Assembly (NCBI GenBank): GCA_034927445.1
Contig: JAYFPZ010000037.1
Span: 3,344-67,343 of the forward strand
DNA: 64,000 nucleotides
Direction: 5' to 3'
From: PHAA01 sp034927445
Lineage (GTDB): Bacteria; Bacillota; Syntrophomonadia; Syntrophomonadales; Syntrophomonadaceae
Shown here: positions 61,036 to 64,000 of the stretch, piece by piece
Position numbering within the stretch: position 1 is the first letter of the stretch
How the letters are laid out: every line of letters begins with the position of its first letter
Notes under the pieces: model-generated
What the model was told of the DNA's origin: nothing
The model's database searches: none
What the model saw: only the letters and a program-made list of their open reading frames with translations
Position numbers and translations under genes: made by a program

Positions 61036-62439
61036 TTGGCAGAGAGATTAAAAACCGAGCTGCTTGATTGGATAGACAACCACCAGACCGAATTTATCCG
61101 GATATCCAAAACCCTCTGGGAAAACCCGGAGCTGGGCATGGAAGAATACCGGTCCTCCGCTTTGCTGGCGGATACGCTCCAGCAGTACGGCTTTAAAGTT
61201 GCCCGGGGAGTGGCCGATATGCCCACCGCTTTCATAGCTGAATACGGAGAGGGCAAGCCGGTGGTCGGCCTTAGCGTGGAATATGACTGCCTTCCGGGAC
61301 TTTCCCAGAAAGTAGCGACCCCGGAATATGATCCGGTGGTTCCGGGGGCGCCGGGACATGGTTGTGGGCATAATATCCTCGGGGTGTCCGCGGCTTTGGC
61401 GGCCATTGCTTTGAAGCAAATATTAGAGGCGCATGAAATTGAAGCAACTTTAAGGGTGTTTGGGACGCCGGCCGAGGAAATCTGTGTGGGGAAACCGTTT
61501 TTGGCCCGGGACGGCTGGTTTGACGAGCTTGATTATGTGCTGGACTGGCATCCGTGGTACAGCAATCAAGCCAGTCCTTGTTACTGCAGTGCCTACTTTA
61601 ATGTAAAATATCATTTTCACGGCCAAAATGCCCATGGTAATTCCCCCTGGTACGGGCGCAGCGCTTTGGACGCGGCAATCTGGAGCGCTCATGCTATTGA
61701 AATACTGCGGGAGCATATCCGTCCGGAAGAAGAAAGCTCGGCCAATACGATCAATTATTCCTTCAGTGATGTGGGCCCCGAGATTCCCAACGTGGTTCCC
61801 GAACGCTCCACGCTCTGGTGCATCGGCCGGTTCAAGACCAGCAAGGAAATGCAAGAGGCTGTGGCGCGAATTGATAAATGTGCAGAGGCAGGGGCCTTGG
61901 CCACGGGTACAACCCTGGAAAGGGAGTTTATTTCGGCCTCCCGGGAAATGATCCCCAATCGGATAATGGCGGAAGTATTATACCGTAACCTGCGAGCGCT
62001 TGGTACGGTTGCCTATAGCGAAGAGGAACAGGACCTGGTAAAAGCCATCCAGTGGAACAGCCAGATGCCGGCCACGGGTCTGCCCCGGGAAATATTGGAA
62101 CCCCGGGAATGCGGGTCGGGTCTTACCGACAGTGCGGAATACAGCTGGAAGGCGCCCTACGCCAGCTTTAACCTGGCGGTGGCCCCCGGCGACGGCTGGC
62201 ATAATTGGCGGGTCACGACCTGCGTCGGGAGCTCGATCGGCATGAAAGCCATGGTGCATGCGGCCAAACTGCTGGCCCTGGCCAATATGGAGGTAATTCA
62301 GAACCCTGGTCTGGTGGAGAGCGCCCAAGCCGAACTGGCTGCCCGCCTAAAAGGACAGGCATATGTGGAACTGATAGGCCGGGAGGTTAAACCTCCGGTA
62401 ATGATCAACCGTGAAGCTATGGAAAAATACAGCAATTAA
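61036..62439 (+). CDS. M20-family amidohydrolase (AbgB-like), second copy
   Basis: A 467-residue paralogue of the preceding gene from TTG 61036 behind AAGGAGGG. It keeps GHGCGHNILG, EYDCLPGLS, AEEICVGKPFLARDG and AHGNSPWYGRSALDA. The pair arose by tandem duplication and diverged, so the enzymes may differ in substrate or form a two-subunit enzyme like AbgA-AbgB. Confidence 0.85.
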   Translation: MAERLKTELLDWIDNHQTEFIRISKTLWENPELGMEEYRSSALLADTLQQYGFKVARGVADMPTAFIAEYGEGKPVVGLSVEYDCLPGLSQKVATPEYDPVVPGAPGHGCGHNILGVSAALAAIALKQILEAHEIEATLRVFGTPAEEICVGKPFLARDGWFDELDYVLDWHPWYSNQASPCYCSAYFNVKYHFHGQNAHGNSPWYGRSALDAAIWSAHAIEILREHIRPEEESSANTINYSFSDVGPEIPNVVPERSTLWCIGRFKTSKEMQEAVARIDKCAEAGALATGTTLEREFISASREMIPNRIMAEVLYRNLRALGTVAYSEEEQDLVKAIQWNSQMPATGLPREILEPRECGSGLTDSAEYSWKAPYASFNLAVAPGDGWHNWRVTTCVGSSIGMKAMVHAAKLLALANMEVIQNPGLVESAQAELAARLKGQAYVELIGREVKPPVMINREAMEKYSN

Positions 62440-62465
62440 TTATTCACATAAAGGAGATATAAAGC

Positions 62466-63818
62466 ATGTTAAGCGAACAATTACCAAGAATTATTACCGG
62501 AACCGTCCCTGCCGCCAAGGCCAGGGAAATTATTGCCCGAAGAGTTGAGGCCACCCCGGCTGCCATTCGCTGCAACTACCCCTGTGTAATTAAAAGGGGC
62601 GCAGGCGCCATGATCGAAGATGTGGACGGCAACTATTTCCTGGACTGGGTAGGCGGCGTAGGGGTTTTGAATATGGGCTATTCAAGACCGGAAGTGGTCG
62701 AGGCCTTAAAGGACCAAGCGGAAAACTATTTTCATGCCATGTTCAATATTACCACCCATGAGGGTTATGTGGCCCTGGCGGAGAAGATCAACGCCATAGC
62801 TCCGGTAAAAGGCGATAAGAAAAAGACTTTCTTTGCCAACAGCGGGGCGGAAGCCAATGAAAATGCGGTCAAGCTGGCCAAGGCTTATACCAGGCGCCCC
62901 AATATCATCGTATTCAGCGGGGCTTTCCATGGAAGAACGGCCCTGACCATGGCCATGACCTCCAAGAAGTCTTATGCGCTGGGTATGGGGCCTTTCCCGG
63001 ACGGGGTGTACCGGGCGCCCTTTCCTTATCTTTATCGTAAACCGGAAGGCCTGACGGATAAAGAGGCGATTAATTATTATATAGCCAAGTTAACCGATGT
63101 ATTTGAAGAAGCTTCACCCGCGGATTATGTGGCAGCTATCGTACTGGAGCCTTTGCAGGGTGAGGGGGGATTCATACCGGCTCCCCTGGAATGGGTCAAA
63201 GCGGTCCGCCGGATCTGCGATGAGAAGGGCATCATGTTGATCGTGGACGAGGTGCAAAGCGGCTTCTGCCGAACCGGCAAGATGTTCGCTTCCTGCTACT
63301 GGGCGGAAGCCGGATGCGCTCCGGATATTCTCGCTACCGCCAAATCCATTGCCGCCGGGGTGCCCATCAGTGCCATCTGCGCCCGGGCTGAAATTATGGA
63401 GGCCGTACCCGGCGGGGTTATCGGCGGCACCTTCGGTGGCAACGCCCTGGCCTGCGCGGCGGGGCTGAAGACCATTGAAATCATGGAGCAGGAGGATTTT
63501 GCCGGAAAAGCCCGGAAAATCGGGTCAAGATGCTGGGAAGTATTTAATAGTTGGAAAGAGAGATACCCGGTAGTCGGTGATGTCAGGGGACTGGGGGCCA
63601 TGATCGGCATAGAATTTGTCAAAGACAAAGCCAGCAAAGAACCGAATCCCGAATTGGTGAGTGCGCTGGTGGCTTATTGCTCCCAGCATGGCCTGCTGGT
63701 TGAAAATGCCGGAACCTATTTAAATGTTATCCGTTTTTTGGCCCCGCTGGTAATCACCGACGGACAGTTGGAGGCGGGTTTTAAAATAATGGAAGACGGG
63801 ATCAAAGCATGCATGTAG
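62466..63818 (+). CDS. Class III aminotransferase, 4-aminobutyrate aminotransferase-like
   Basis: A 450-residue PLP enzyme. NSGAEANENAVKLAKAYT, FHGRTALTMAMTSK, IVDEVQSGFCRTG and the lysine-bearing ATAKSIAAGVPISA are present. It resembles GabT-type enzymes; the next gene makes GABA the best substrate guess, giving succinate semialdehyde. AAAGGAGAT lies ahead of the ATG. Confidence 0.85.
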   Translation: MLSEQLPRIITGTVPAAKAREIIARRVEATPAAIRCNYPCVIKRGAGAMIEDVDGNYFLDWVGGVGVLNMGYSRPEVVEALKDQAENYFHAMFNITTHEGYVALAEKINAIAPVKGDKKKTFFANSGAEANENAVKLAKAYTRRPNIIVFSGAFHGRTALTMAMTSKKSYALGMGPFPDGVYRAPFPYLYRKPEGLTDKEAINYYIAKLTDVFEEASPADYVAAIVLEPLQGEGGFIPAPLEWVKAVRRICDEKGIMLIVDEVQSGFCRTGKMFASCYWAEAGCAPDILATAKSIAAGVPISAICARAEIMEAVPGGVIGGTFGGNALACAAGLKTIEIMEQEDFAGKARKIGSRCWEVFNSWKERYPVVGDVRGLGAMIGIEFVKDKASKEPNPELVSALVAYCSQHGLLVENAGTYLNVIRFLAPLVITDGQLEAGFKIMEDGIKACM

Positions 63819-63849
63819 TTGGAGTTAAAGGATAGTTGGAGTTAAAGGA
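63816..63849. repeat. 17-bp tandem duplication
   Basis: TAGTTGGAGTTAAAGGA occurs twice in direct succession (63816-63832, 63833-63849). It contains the aminotransferase stop and duplicates the ribosome binding site of the next gene. Confidence 0.9.
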
Positions 63850-63861
63850 GGCTGGCAATAA

Positions 63862-64000
63862 ATGTTACAGCAATTCAGAATAGTGCCGACGATTTACCAG
63901 GCCGATACCTGCCGGGAGTTTTGCGAGAAATTTCAGGTGGGGGAAAGGGATCTGATCCTAACCGAACCTTTTATTTTTGACGGGTATTTTAAGGACTATA
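63862..64000 (+). CDS. 4-hydroxybutyrate dehydrogenase (5' part)
   Basis: The first 46 codons, cut by the window end. The N-terminus (FRIVPTIYQADTCREFCEKF then VGERDLILTEPFIF) is like the iron-containing 4-hydroxybutyrate dehydrogenases of Clostridia. It would reduce succinate semialdehyde to 4-hydroxybutyrate. The start follows AAAGGAGG. The assignment depends on the short visible N-terminus and context. Confidence 0.7.
   Translation, partial: MLQQFRIVPTIYQADTCREFCEKFQVGERDLILTEPFIFDGYFKDY

Overview
The window is bacterial chromosome from an anaerobic, probably spore-forming Firmicute of the class Clostridia. The signs are AGGAGG-type ribosome binding sites, frequent GTG and TTG starts, the four-cysteine S14 protein, a cwlD germination amidase beside the ribosomal genes, class III (oxygen-sensitive) ribonucleotide reductase and rubrerythrin. 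A Syntrophomonadaceae- or Peptococcaceae-like host fits, but I cannot name the species from sequence alone.

Bases 1-14400 hold the tail of the S10/spc/alpha ribosomal superoperon: rpsS (partial), rplV, rpsC, rplP, rpmC, rpsQ, rplN, rplX, rplE, rpsZ, rpsH, rplF, rplR, rpsE, rpmD, rplO, secY, adk, map, a KOW protein, infA, rpmJ, rpsM, rpsK, rpsD, rpoA and rplQ. After these come truA and a separately promoted rplM-rpsI pair. The KOW protein has no usual start codon and appears to begin at AUA. Bases 14700-18240 carry cwlD and the AmmeMemoRadiSam set (a fused Memo-AMMECR1 protein plus its radical SAM partner). Rubrerythrin follows on the minus strand with a palindromic operator. Three copies of a small element with inverted ends (about 170-300 bp) lie at 14410, 16914 and 21667.

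Bases 19337-26185 are the arginine operon argC-J-B-D-F-G; argH lies apart at 33196. Between them are nrdD (with a pair of NrdR boxes), an NrdG-type activase, a PocR-domain sigma-54 activator, and a butanediol-dehydrogenase-like gene behind a clear -24/-12 promoter.

A tRNA-Thr(CGU) gene at 36089 marks the left edge of an accessory region reaching to about 49.9 kb. It holds decayed remnants, an HD-domain dNTPase, and an operon of type I restriction genes hsdR-M-S followed by an ImmA/IrrE-type metallopeptidase and an EVE-like + PD-(D/E)XK nuclease fusion. Next come a Schlafen/AlbA_2 protein, a non-coding stretch full of iteron-like repeats and palindromes, and a phage-style repressor/Cro switch with repeated operators. 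A broken metK fragment lies at the right edge. This defence island is the most unusual part of the window.

Bases 50-64 kb return to metabolism. They carry a TetR/radical SAM pair, a NimA-like flavoprotein and a PucR-type regulator. These are followed by a Liv-type ABC importer, two tandem M20 (AbgB-like) amidohydrolases, a class III aminotransferase and the start of a 4-hydroxybutyrate dehydrogenase. Together the last set reads as a pathway that imports an amide-linked amino acid, probably a GABA conjugate, hydrolyses it, transaminates it and reduces succinate semialdehyde to 4-hydroxybutyrate.
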